Shown in pieces: positions 23,793 to 30,805 of a stretch of 64,000 nucleotides of DNA. The translations under genes and the position numbers were made by a program. Numbering within the stretch: position 1 is the first letter of the stretch; every line of letters starts with the position of its first letter. The notes under the pieces were generated by a model. That model was not told the DNA's origin and ran no database searches. It was given only the letters and a program-made list of their open reading frames with translations. The stretch is from UBA3792 sp045114775 (lineage in GTDB: Bacteria; Bacillota; Clostridia; Christensenellales; CAG-138): contig JBGULC010000044.1 of the NCBI GenBank assembly GCA_045114775.1, positions 133,567-197,566 on the forward strand. Reading direction: 5' to 3'.

Positions 23793-25841
23793 TTACTTGA
23801 ATGCAACCATGGTGTTTGCAATCGCCATAGTGGTCATCAGCATCGCGTTCAGGAAGGCGGGCGTCCAGATATTGCCGGTCTTCTTGTACAGATTGCGGGA
23901 GATGATCGCCGCGATCGACAGCGTCGGGATCATGGCAACAAGTACAATGCCGGACAGTGCGGAACCCGGATGTGCGGAGACGCCGGTCGCAAAGAGCTTG
24001 CCGTACTGGTGGATCAGCCACAGCATGCCGCCGCCCGCGTTGAGCGCGATCGCAAGGAGATATCCCTTGATTCCCTGCATCTTCTCCGTATTCGTGTTGA
24101 TCGTGATCGCCGCAGTAGAAACGATGTAGAACAGCAGGAACGTCGGCAGGTACTTGAGGATCGTCGGGACGATGTTGAATTCAAAGGTCTTGAATGCGAA
24201 GGTCCAGATACGGAAGTCCGCCTTGAAGATGAGATCCATCAGGAACAGGACGCCGTATGCAACCGCGAAGGTGATGATCGCGACAATCAGGGAAACGATG
24301 ATTGCGAGCGGATTCAGCGCGACGCCGTAATGCCGGAGTGTGATGCCCTTGTTTGCCTTGTTCGCCACATAGACGACGCTCATGGCGAGCAGCGAAATCG
24401 CGGCGCAGCCAAGCGTCCAGTATGCGATGCTGTTGATGCCGAGCGCGGACCAGTACGTGTTGTCCTGATACATCGGATAGTGTGCGATGAGCGCAAGGCC
24501 GACGCCCGCGACCATGACGAAGCAGCTTCCGATCAGCAGCGGCTTGCGGTTCTGCTTGCCGAGCAAGCTGTAGATGAATCCGACAAGACCCGCGACAGCG
24601 AACGCGCATCCCGCATACAGCAGGATATTGACCATATCCGACCCGGCGCCGCCGTCCATCAAAGGCGTGAAGAAGATTCCGGGCAGCAGGATCAGGCACA
24701 GCAGAAGCGCGAACGTGCCGAACTTGGCGCTTGTGCCTTCGACCGAGGGCAGCGGCTTCAGCTCCGTTTTCGCTTTATTGAAGAACGGAAGCTCGATGAG
24801 AAGTGACGCAACGCCGATGATCAGGAAGACGAAGCCTACGAGCGCGACGCATTCAAACAGCTCTTTCCACTGCCAGACCTGCGCATTGGGTTCGATTGCT
24901 TTGATATCCTTGCTGTAATCCTTGAATGCCTCGGTATAGAACTCGACGGCGTTTGCGGTCGTGTTTTTGCTGAAGTGGTTCCATGGATGCGTCTGCGCCG
25001 GCTCATAGATGATGCGCTTGCCGCCGTCTGAAGTCTCGTACCAGGTGTCGGCTTTTGCGGATTCCTCCTGCTGCAGGAACGCGAGACCATCCGGTGTGGA
25101 GACGTAGTCCTTACGGCGGACCGTACCTGCAGGCGCATCGGGCGCGTTGAAGAAGAACTCATCGTACTGCGCGGCGACCTTGCCCATCGTACGTCCGCCG
25201 CCCAAAGCATCCGCTGCCGCGACGTTGATGCCCATCAGCGCCGTATAGGAGAAATCGGAGCCTTCGGTAAGACCGCAGTAGACCTTGCGGATACCGGTTG
25301 CCTGGAATTCCTGTTCGTCCATCGCAAGCGCCATCGTACTGCCGAAGCCGCCCATCGAGTGACCCGTGACACCGATGATGCCGTTACCTGCCTCGTCCTT
25401 CAGAACGTACGGCTGCTCATACATGTAGGCGACGGCGTCATGCATGGAATTGATCCAGAACGGCGCCCATGCTTTCAGGAATGCCGTGCCGAACGCGCCG
25501 TACTGTTCATAAACCTCGTTGTTCAGATCGGAATGACCGTGGTCGTACTGGTCGAGCGCGAGCACCACGTATCCGCGGCGCGAAAGCTCGATCGCGTTTG
25601 CGTCCTGCATCTCCGCCGAGTTGAGATACCCGTGCGTTACGATGACCGTCGGACGCGGATCCTCCGCCGAAGCGCCTTTCGGCATATAGAGGAGACCGCT
25701 CAGCGTGCCCTTATCTGTTTTGAAACTGATTCGGCTGACGTTCGTCGCGCCTGCGCCCGAATTGAATACGCTTGCCAGAATGCTGCCAAACAAAATCAAT
25801 CCGAGACCGATGCAGATCGCGATCAATGCTCTCTTTTTCAT
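23793..25841 (-). CDS. alpha/beta hydrolase fused to a multi-pass membrane domain
   Basis: The 682-residue protein starts with one membrane segment (about 5-25). An alpha/beta hydrolase domain follows (about 38-310) with VIVTHGYLNSAEM as oxyanion region, the nucleophile elbow GVTGHSMGGFGS, and a candidate catalytic His near PWNHFS. The second half holds about eight hydrophobic segments. The hydrolase domain appears to lie outside the membrane. Substrate unknown; an ester or lipid is plausible. The gene is transcribed divergently from a MarR gene, with a perfect 19-bp palindrome between its promoter and start, so it is the probable MarR target. Confidence 0.85.
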   Translation of the reverse strand: MKKRALIAICIGLGLILFGSILASVFNSGAGATNVSRISFKTDKGTLSGLLYMPKGASAEDPRPTVIVTHGYLNSAEMQDANAIELSRRGYVVLALDQYDHGHSDLNNEVYEQYGAFGTAFLKAWAPFWINSMHDAVAYMYEQPYVLKDEAGNGIIGVTGHSMGGFGSTMALAMDEQEFQATGIRKVYCGLTEGSDFSYTALMGINVAAADALGGGRTMGKVAAQYDEFFFNAPDAPAGTVRRKDYVSTPDGLAFLQQEESAKADTWYETSDGGKRIIYEPAQTHPWNHFSKNTTANAVEFYTEAFKDYSKDIKAIEPNAQVWQWKELFECVALVGFVFLIIGVASLLIELPFFNKAKTELKPLPSVEGTSAKFGTFALLLCLILLPGIFFTPLMDGGAGSDMVNILLYAGCAFAVAGLVGFIYSLLGKQNRKPLLIGSCFVMVAGVGLALIAHYPMYQDNTYWSALGINSIAYWTLGCAAISLLAMSVVYVANKANKGITLRHYGVALNPLAIIVSLIVAIITFAVAYGVLFLMDLIFKADFRIWTFAFKTFEFNIVPTILKYLPTFLLFYIVSTAAITINTNTEKMQGIKGYLLAIALNAGGGMLWLIHQYGKLFATGVSAHPGSALSGIVLVAMIPTLSIAAIISRNLYKKTGNIWTPAFLNAMLMTTMAIANTMVAFK

Positions 25842-25867
25842 TCCTTTTCCTCTCCTTATTCGTAATT

Positions 25868-25886
25868 ATGTTTCCGTCGGAAACAT
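25868..25886. promoter_or_regulatory. perfect 19-bp palindrome, candidate MarR operator
   Basis: ATGTTTCCG-T-CGGAAACAT reads identically on both strands. It lies between the hydrolase -10 box and its ribosome site, a place where a bound MarR dimer would block transcription. Confidence 0.6.
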
Positions 25887-25895
25887 TACAGATAC

Positions 25896-25924
25896 AGTAT
25901 ATCGGAAAAGTATAATGAATGCAA
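25896..25924 (-). promoter_or_regulatory. promoter of the hydrolase fusion gene
   Basis: On the minus strand TTGCAT (25919-25924) and TATACT (25896-25901) have a 17-bp spacer. Confidence 0.75.
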
Positions 25925-25975
25925 TAGATTTTATATGATATACGGTATTTGTTTACAAAAAGGACTTATATCCTG

Positions 25976-26004
25976 TTGCAGCGACGGTGACTTTCTGATA
26001 TACT
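25976..26004 (+). promoter_or_regulatory. promoter of the marR-type gene
   Basis: TTGCAG (25976-25981) and TATACT (25999-26004) have a 17-bp spacer, 30 bp before the start codon. Confidence 0.75.
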
Positions 26005-26034
26005 GCACCCGGAGATTCCAAAGGAGGGGTTCTT

Positions 26035-26526
26035 ATGAAGCTTGCATGGATGGGAGAACACCGCGAGATTGTTGAGGCGCTGATCCACTACTGCAACGTT
26101 TACGCAGGCGTATACCGGATCGAAAAGATGCATTTCGAAGGCATTTCCTATTCCTATTCGCAGATCCAGGTGCTGGAGTATCTTCTGGAAAACGAGGAAC
26201 GCGGTGAGAACATGTCCTCGATCGCGCACCGTCTCGGAATCACGCGAAGCAATTTCACAAAGATCATCAACCGTCTTGTACAGAAGGGTCTGGTCGAAAA
26301 GGATCGCATGCTGGGCAGCAGACGCGATATCAGCGTCTGTGTAAACGAACTCGGCCGCAGGCTCTATGACGATTATGCAAAGGGCGTGCTGAAGCGGCAT
26401 TTCGAGCCGATGTTCCGCGATCTTGACAAGCTATCCCCCGAAGCGCGTACCTATGTGCGCGACGCGCTCCTGGACGCTATGAAAGGACGTGCCGCAAAAA
26501 CGGATTCTTCCGAACAATCGAAGTGA
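26035..26526 (+). CDS. MarR family transcriptional regulator
   Basis: The 163-residue winged-helix regulator has a MarR core: IQVLEYLLENEE, the recognition-helix stretch MSSIAHRLGITRSNFTKIINRLVQKGLV, and the wing RDISVCVNELGR. A dimerisation tail follows. The strong site AAAGGAGG precedes ATG 26035. It faces the hydrolase-membrane gene across a 190-bp region containing both promoters and the palindrome, so it most likely represses that gene. The ligand is unknown. Confidence 0.92.
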   Translation: MKLAWMGEHREIVEALIHYCNVYAGVYRIEKMHFEGISYSYSQIQVLEYLLENEERGENMSSIAHRLGITRSNFTKIINRLVQKGLVEKDRMLGSRRDISVCVNELGRRLYDDYAKGVLKRHFEPMFRDLDKLSPEARTYVRDALLDAMKGRAAKTDSSEQSK

Positions 26527-26599
26527 TCCGGATCGAACGGGTCTCCTTTAGAATCGCAGAAGCCGTATGCGGTCAAGTCCCGATCGTTCAACAACCAAA
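26527..26599. other. short intergenic stretch with no gene seen
   Basis: This lies between the marR stop and element copy B. A short TCAAGTCCC match to the tRNA-Leu T-arm occurs near 26572-26580 but is too short to interpret. Confidence 0.4.
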
Positions 26600-26796
26600 A
26601 GTGGGACGAGTGTTGATAACGGATTTATCCGCAAGCGATTGGTAGCGCAGTGGAGTCGTAGCGAGGGCGTTTACAACCGAGCAGGCGAAGCAAGCGTGAT
26701 CGCTTGCGGAAAGGAGTCGCAGCGGAACAAAGCGTCGCGATGACTTGTTTGTGAAACAAAAAAGTCGTCGCAAGCCAAGTGAAGCTTGCGACGACG
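26600..26796 (-). mobile_element. tRNA-3'-end-associated element, copy B
   Basis: On the minus strand it follows a 20-nt copy of the tRNA-Leu(GAG) 3' end. A perfect 12-bp hairpin (26764-26775 with 26784-26795) and six T (26758-26763) come first, then the conserved motif GTCATCGC, then the two body blocks shared with copy A (26690-26716 and 26661-26683, both identical). The body ends near CCAATCGC.TGCGG (26630-26643), which is also present in the tmRNA copies. The outer border near 26600 is degenerate (GTCCCACT). No protein is encoded. Confidence 0.6.
26758..26795 (-). terminator. terminator-like hairpin at the head of copy B
   Basis: A 12-bp perfect stem GTCGTCGCAAGC/GCTTGCGACGAC with an 8-nt loop is followed by TTTTTT on the minus strand. 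Confidence 0.8.
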
Positions 26797-26816
26797 TGGT
26801 GCGGCAGATGGGACTT
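26797..26816 (-). repeat. exact 20-nt copy of the tRNA-Leu(GAG) 3' end, CCA included
   Basis: Bases 26797-26816 are identical to 26992-27011, the T-arm 3' half, acceptor strand, discriminator and CCA of the real tRNA. The match stops sharply on both sides, as expected for an att-type or target duplication. Confidence 0.9.
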
Positions 26817-26930
26817 CTTTGCGGCTTTAGATTCGGCGTCTCTCGTTTGCGCTCCGCGCTTCACGTTCGCGCCTCGCCGCAAAGCCGTGGCTCCGTCGTC
26901 TTTTCGTCCACCGGACGGACGACGTCGCCC

Positions 26931-26954
26931 TTCAAGTCCCTTCCATCTATACCA
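26931..26954 (+). repeat. inverted, imperfect copy of the tRNA-Leu(GAG) 3' end
   Basis: On the plus strand TTCAAGTCCC (10 of 10) is followed by CATCT and ACCA, matching the real tRNA 3' end in opposite orientation. With the direct copy at 26797-26816 it forms imperfect terminal inverted repeats around about 115 bp, inside which CTTTGCGGC (26817-26825) pairs with GCCGCAAAG (26876-26884). Confidence 0.6.
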
Positions 26955-26956
26955 AA

Positions 26957-26991
26957 AACAAATACCACCCGCAAGGGGTGGTATTTGTTTT
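26957..26991 (-). terminator. intrinsic terminator of tRNA-Leu(GAG)
   Basis: The stem AAATACCACCC/GGGTGGTATTT is followed on the minus strand by TGTTTTT, immediately after the tRNA CCA. Confidence 0.85.
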
Positions 26992-27074
26992 TGGTGCGGC
27001 AGATGGGACTTGAACCCATACGCCTGCGCACACGCACCTCAAACGTGCCTGTCTGCCAATTCCAGCACTGCCGC
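26992..27074 (-). tRNA. tRNA-Leu (anticodon GAG)
   Basis: The acceptor GCGGCAG (5' end 27074) pairs with CTGCCGC (26996-27002). The anticodon stem CACGT/GCGTG encloses loop TTGAGGT, giving anticodon GAG for CTC/CTT codons. There is a long variable arm, and CCA is encoded at 26992-26994. Its 3' end is duplicated downstream. Confidence 0.94.
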
Positions 27075-27083
27075 GCATCGTGT

Positions 27084-27112
27084 ATTATACGATGTGCATT
27101 CGAAAAAGTCAA
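27084..27112 (-). promoter_or_regulatory. promoter of tRNA-Leu(GAG)
   Basis: On the minus strand TTGACT (27107-27112) and TATAAT (27084-27089) have a 17-bp spacer. Confidence 0.8.
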
Positions 27113-27151
27113 CCCCTGATTTTGCGGTTTTCCGAAAGATTTTTCATTTGC

Positions 27152-27180
27152 TTGCCCTCCCCTTTCCCTCGTGCTATAAT
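27152..27180 (+). promoter_or_regulatory. promoter of the DNA glycosylase gene, predicting a leaderless mRNA
   Basis: TTGCCC (27152-27157) and extended TGCTATAAT (TATAAT 27175-27180) have a 17-bp spacer. Only six bases separate the -10 box from ATG 27187, so the expected transcript start coincides with the start codon. Confidence 0.65.
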
Positions 27181-27186
27181 ACATCT

Positions 27187-27678
27187 ATGCAGCGTATTGA
27201 GATCATACATCCCTTTCCGCCGTTCTACCGGCCGGATTCGCACATCCTGATCCTCGGCAGCTTTCCCTCGGTCAAATCCCGGGAACAGATGTTCTTTTAC
27301 GGGCATCCGCATAACCGCTTCTGGCGGGTGCTCGCCGCGGTTTTTGAGGACGCCGTGCCCGCTTCGATCCCCGAGAAGCAGGCCTTTCTTGCGCGCAATC
27401 ACGTCGCGCTGTGGGACAGCATCGGCCGCTGTTCCATCGAGGGCAGTTCGGACAGCTCGATCCGCGACGTCGTGCCGAACGATCTTTCCGTGATCCTGAA
27501 CGCCGCGCCGATCGCCGCGATCTTCTGCAACGGCAAACAATCCTTTGATTGTTACAATCGGTATATCCTTCCTACCCTCGGTCAAAAAGCTTCTCTCCTT
27601 CCGTCCACCAGCCCCGCCAACGCCGCATGGGGCTTTGAACGGCTTGTCGCAGAATGGCGTCGGATCCTCTTTTACTGA
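27187..27678 (+). CDS. uracil/hypoxanthine-DNA glycosylase of the UDG superfamily
   Basis: The 163-residue protein has superfamily motifs LILGSFPS near the N-terminus, GHPHNRFW and a late PSTSPANAAW loop. This pattern fits family 6 (hypoxanthine-DNA glycosylase), which removes deaminated adenine from DNA; assignment to other single-strand-capable UDG families is possible. No ribosome binding site precedes ATG 27187 and the promoter sits directly in front, so translation is probably leaderless. The long frame extending further upstream crosses the tRNA and is not coding. Confidence 0.85.
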   Translation: MQRIEIIHPFPPFYRPDSHILILGSFPSVKSREQMFFYGHPHNRFWRVLAAVFEDAVPASIPEKQAFLARNHVALWDSIGRCSIEGSSDSSIRDVVPNDLSVILNAAPIAAIFCNGKQSFDCYNRYILPTLGQKASLLPSTSPANAAWGFERLVAEWRRILFY

Positions 27679-27722
27679 TCCATTACGCATAAAATATATT
27701 GCACGGTTTGTTTAAATTTTCC

Positions 27723-27750
27723 TTGAAAAAACCTTTTCTTATGCTATAAT
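27723..27750 (+). promoter_or_regulatory. promoter of the glycosyltransferase-plsC operon
   Basis: TTGAAA (27723-27728) and extended TGCTATAAT (TATAAT 27745-27750) have a 16-bp spacer. Confidence 0.75.
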
Positions 27751-27786
27751 GTTTCCATTGTCTGGATTTTTGAAGGGGTAATTTGT

Positions 27787-28929
27787 ATGAACATTACCGT
27801 TGTGTGCGACGTGCTCGGGGAAGCGAATAACGGCACGACGATCGCAGCGCTGAATCTGATCCGTGCCATGAAGGAACGCGGGCACAGCGTCCGTGTAGTC
27901 TGCCCGGATCAGAACCGCAAGGATCAGGATGGCTTCTACATCGTTCCGACGCTCAACCTCGGTCCGCTGAACGGATATCTCAAAAAGAACGGCGTTACGA
28001 TCGCCCGTCCCGACGCGAAGATTATCAGCGAAGCGATCGAAGGAGCGGATGTCGTGCATTTCATGACGCCGTTTTCCCTGTCCCGCAAGGCGATCAAGCT
28101 TGCAAAGAAGAAAGACATTCCGCTGACTGCAGGATTTCACTGCCAGGCGGAAAATTTCACCTCGCACCTGTTTCTGAAGGATTCCAAGATCATCAACCGA
28201 CTGTTCTACCACACGATCTGGGGCATCGCGTATCACAACTGTACGCGCATCCACTACCCCACGCAGTTCATCCGTGACACCTTTGAGCACACAATCCGCC
28301 GCGAGACGCCGGGCGTTGTGATCAGCAACGGCGTGAACAAGGCGTTTCATCCGGTCGAGGTCGAGCCGGATCCGAAATACGAAGGCAAGATCGTGATCCA
28401 GTTCACCGGGCGGCTCAGCAAGGAAAAAACGCATAAAGTCCTGATCGACGCGGTAGCGCTCTCGAAATACCGCGATCGGATCCAGCTCGTTTTCGCAGGC
28501 ATCGGACCGCTGCACGATAAGCTCGAAAAGCGCGGACGGAAGCTCAAAAATCCGCCCGAATTCCATTTCTTCTCACGGGAAGAGCTTGTGAAGCAGCTCA
28601 ACCGCGCGTATCTGTACGTGCATCCCGCCGAGATCGAGATCGAAGCGATCGCCTGTCTCGAAGCCATCGCCTGCGGACTTGTTCCGGTCATCGCGAACTC
28701 GCCGCGAAGCGCGACGCGCTACTTTGCGCTCGACGAACGCAATCTGTTCCACAACAAGGACGCGAAGGACCTCGCGAAGCGCATCGACTACTGGATCGAG
28801 CATCCTGAAGAGAAAGAAGCGCTTGCAGAGCGTTACAAGGGCTTCGTGGAACAGCACGAATACGAACACTGCATGGACCGGATGGCCGAAATGCTGTCCG
28901 ACGCGGTAAAGGAGCATCAGCATGAGTAA
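27787..28929 (+). CDS. glycosyltransferase family 4, likely lipid glycosyltransferase
   Basis: The 380-residue GT-B enzyme has an N-terminal GEANNGTTIAALNLI loop, VVHFMTPFSL, HCQAENFTSHLF and a C-terminal domain with QFTGRLSKEKTHKVLIDA and IEIEAIACLEAIACG. The pattern is close to diacylglycerol glucosyltransferases that build glycolipids at the inner membrane face. It overlaps the acyltransferase gene by 8 bp, which supports a joint role in membrane lipid synthesis. A GAAGGGG site precedes ATG 27787. Confidence 0.88.
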   Translation: MNITVVCDVLGEANNGTTIAALNLIRAMKERGHSVRVVCPDQNRKDQDGFYIVPTLNLGPLNGYLKKNGVTIARPDAKIISEAIEGADVVHFMTPFSLSRKAIKLAKKKDIPLTAGFHCQAENFTSHLFLKDSKIINRLFYHTIWGIAYHNCTRIHYPTQFIRDTFEHTIRRETPGVVISNGVNKAFHPVEVEPDPKYEGKIVIQFTGRLSKEKTHKVLIDAVALSKYRDRIQLVFAGIGPLHDKLEKRGRKLKNPPEFHFFSREELVKQLNRAYLYVHPAEIEIEAIACLEAIACGLVPVIANSPRSATRYFALDERNLFHNKDAKDLAKRIDYWIEHPEEKEALAERYKGFVEQHEYEHCMDRMAEMLSDAVKEHQHE

Positions 28930-29728
28930 GATCCATGAACCGAAGCGCGTCATCTACTACAAGGACGCCGCAAGCGAAGACTATGCGGGTACGAATATCG
29001 ACACCAAATCCGTCGGCGCGGATTTTCCGTTCGCCCCGATCGGCGTGATCTGGAAGTTTTTCGCGTTCATCGCGTACTATGTGATCGCGATCCCGCTTGT
29101 GTTCTTCTACTGCTACGTCGTCTGCGGCTTCCGTGTGAAGAACCGCAAGGCGACAAAAAAGATCCGCAAGGGCGGCTTCTTCCTCTACGCGAACCACTCG
29201 CACTTCACCGACGCGTTTCTTGCGCCGATCGTGGCGTTCCCGAAGCGCGCGTACGTGATCGTCGGGCCCGATACCGTCTCCATCAAGGGTCTCAGAAGCT
29301 TTGTGCAGATGGTCGGCGCGATCCCGATCCCGCAGGGGCTTCGCGGCATGGCGTCGTTTCTGGATGCGATCCGGCTCCGCACAGAGGAAAAATGCTGCAT
29401 CAGCGTATTCCCCGAGGCGCACATCTGGAATTACTGCACGTTCCTGCGTCCGATGAAAAGCGGTTCGTTCCGCTACCCCGTGCATCTCGGCGTGCCGAGC
29501 GTTGCGGTCGCGGTGACCTATCAGCAGCGGAAGCTGTCCTTTATCAAGCATCCTAAGCGCACGGTCTACATCTCCGATCCGTTCTTCCCGGACGAAACGC
29601 TTTCCCCGAAGGAGGCGCAGCACAAGCTGCAGAACGAGGTAGAGACGTTCCTCAAGGACAAGCTCGAAACCTATTCCACCTATAAATACTTCGACTACCG
29701 CAAGTCGGAGGAAAACGAGAACGCCTGA
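28922..29728 (+). CDS. 1-acyl-sn-glycerol-3-phosphate acyltransferase family protein
   Basis: This 268-residue PlsC-type enzyme has the catalytic HX4D motif in NHSHFTDAF (about residue 90), the FPEAHIW box in place of FPEGTRS, and one or two N-terminal membrane segments (about 38-66). It would transfer an acyl chain to lysophosphatidate or a related lipid at the membrane. Coupled to the glycosyltransferase by overlap. A terminator is built around its stop codon. Confidence 0.9.
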   Translation: MSKIHEPKRVIYYKDAASEDYAGTNIDTKSVGADFPFAPIGVIWKFFAFIAYYVIAIPLVFFYCYVVCGFRVKNRKATKKIRKGGFFLYANHSHFTDAFLAPIVAFPKRAYVIVGPDTVSIKGLRSFVQMVGAIPIPQGLRGMASFLDAIRLRTEEKCCISVFPEAHIWNYCTFLRPMKSGSFRYPVHLGVPSVAVAVTYQQRKLSFIKHPKRTVYISDPFFPDETLSPKEAQHKLQNEVETFLKDKLETYSTYKYFDYRKSEENENA

Positions 29729-29742
29729 GGGCGTTCTTTTTT
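29718..29742 (+). terminator. terminator overlapping the plsC-type stop codon
   Basis: The stem GAACGCC/GGCGTTC contains the TGA stop in its loop and is followed by TTTTTT. Confidence 0.85.
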
Positions 29743-29763
29743 GTGTCCGAGAAGGTGTGGCGC

Positions 29764-29792
29764 TTGCGTTTTTTTCGGGTGTTTAGTATAAT
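29764..29792 (+). promoter_or_regulatory. promoter of the galactose operon
   Basis: TTGCGT (29764-29769) and TATAAT (29787-29792) have a 17-bp spacer. Confidence 0.75.
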
Positions 29793-29798
29793 AAACAC
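29779..29798 (+). promoter_or_regulatory. dyad over the -10 box, candidate galactose repressor operator
   Basis: GTGTTTA and TAAACAC form a perfect 7-bp inverted repeat around a 6-nt centre, covering the TATAAT. LacI/GalR-type operators often have GTG...CAC ends. No regulator gene is in the window. Confidence 0.5.
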
Positions 29799-29822
29799 AT
29801 CATTCTATAGGGAGCATTTCGT

Positions 29823-30797
29823 ATGGTCACAAAAACGCCTTTCGGCGAAACGAAGAACGGGATCCCGGTCTCCGCGTATACGATCACAAACGGTCGCGGG
29901 ATCGCCGTCACCGTGCTCGATTACGGCGCGACGCTGCAATCGGTCGTACTGCCGCATAGAGGCGAACGCGTGGATATTTTGCTCGGATACGATACGATCG
30001 AAGAATACGAAAGTAACGACGGCTATCTCGGCGCATCGATCGGTCGGTTTGCCGGGCGAATTCCGGATTCGATCCTTCGGATCGGAGAACGAACCTTCCC
30101 TGTGACCCCCAACGAAGGCAAAAACCAGCTGCACGGCGGTCCGTGCGGCTTTGACAAACATGTCTGGACGGCCGAAACGGACGAAGACTCGATAACGTTT
30201 GTCGTCGATTCATCGGACGCGGACCAGGGATTCCCCGGAGTCTGCCGCTGTTATGCGACCTATGCGCTTTCGGGCGACACGCTGACGCTGACCTATCGCG
30301 GCGTATCGGACCGCGTGACCGCATGGAATCCGACCAACCACGCGTACTGGAACCTGAACGGGCACGATGCGGGCGATACGCGAAAGCATCTCCTTGAGAT
30401 CCCCGCGGAACGTTTCGTGCCGGTCGGCCCCGATATGATCCCCTTGGACGGCGAAACGAACGTCGGCGGCACTCGATTTGATTTTCGCGCACTGCGCGAG
30501 ATCGGCGGCGCGTACGACAACAGCTTTGTTCTTTCCGGAAATCCGATCCGACTTTTGGGCAATCGCGGCGTCGGGCTGGAGATCACAACAGACTGCGCCG
30601 CCGTCCAGTTCTACAACGCGGAGTTTCTCGGAAGCCGCTGCGGCAAGGGCTGCGCGGTCTATCGACCCTTCGGCGCTGTATGTCTGGAAACGGAAGGACG
30701 TCAGACGATGCGAAGCGCGTCTGTGTCCGTAGAAAACGTCCTGTGCCCCGACAAGGAAAAAACACGCACAACAAGAATTCGTTTGATATTTGAATAG
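29823..30797 (+). CDS. galM: galactose mutarotase (aldose 1-epimerase)
   Basis: The 324-residue enzyme interconverts alpha and beta galactose before phosphorylation. Visible are DYGATLQSVVLP, GRFAGRI, the catalytic-site segment NPTNHAYWNLNGH, and CLETE near the C-terminus. It lies 8 bp upstream of galK, so the two Leloir-pathway steps are co-expressed. Confidence 0.93.
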   Translation: MVTKTPFGETKNGIPVSAYTITNGRGIAVTVLDYGATLQSVVLPHRGERVDILLGYDTIEEYESNDGYLGASIGRFAGRIPDSILRIGERTFPVTPNEGKNQLHGGPCGFDKHVWTAETDEDSITFVVDSSDADQGFPGVCRCYATYALSGDTLTLTYRGVSDRVTAWNPTNHAYWNLNGHDAGDTRKHLLEIPAERFVPVGPDMIPLDGETNVGGTRFDFRALREIGGAYDNSFVLSGNPIRLLGNRGVGLEITTDCAAVQFYNAEFLGSRCGKGCAVYRPFGAVCLETEGRQTMRSASVSVENVLCPDKEKTRTTRIRLIFE

Positions 30798-30805
30798 GAG
30801 GCAGT

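Noticed and set aside
26565..26582. TCAAGTCCC match to the tRNA-Leu T-arm upstream of copy B.
   Set aside because: Only nine bases match with no flanking similarity; chance is likely.
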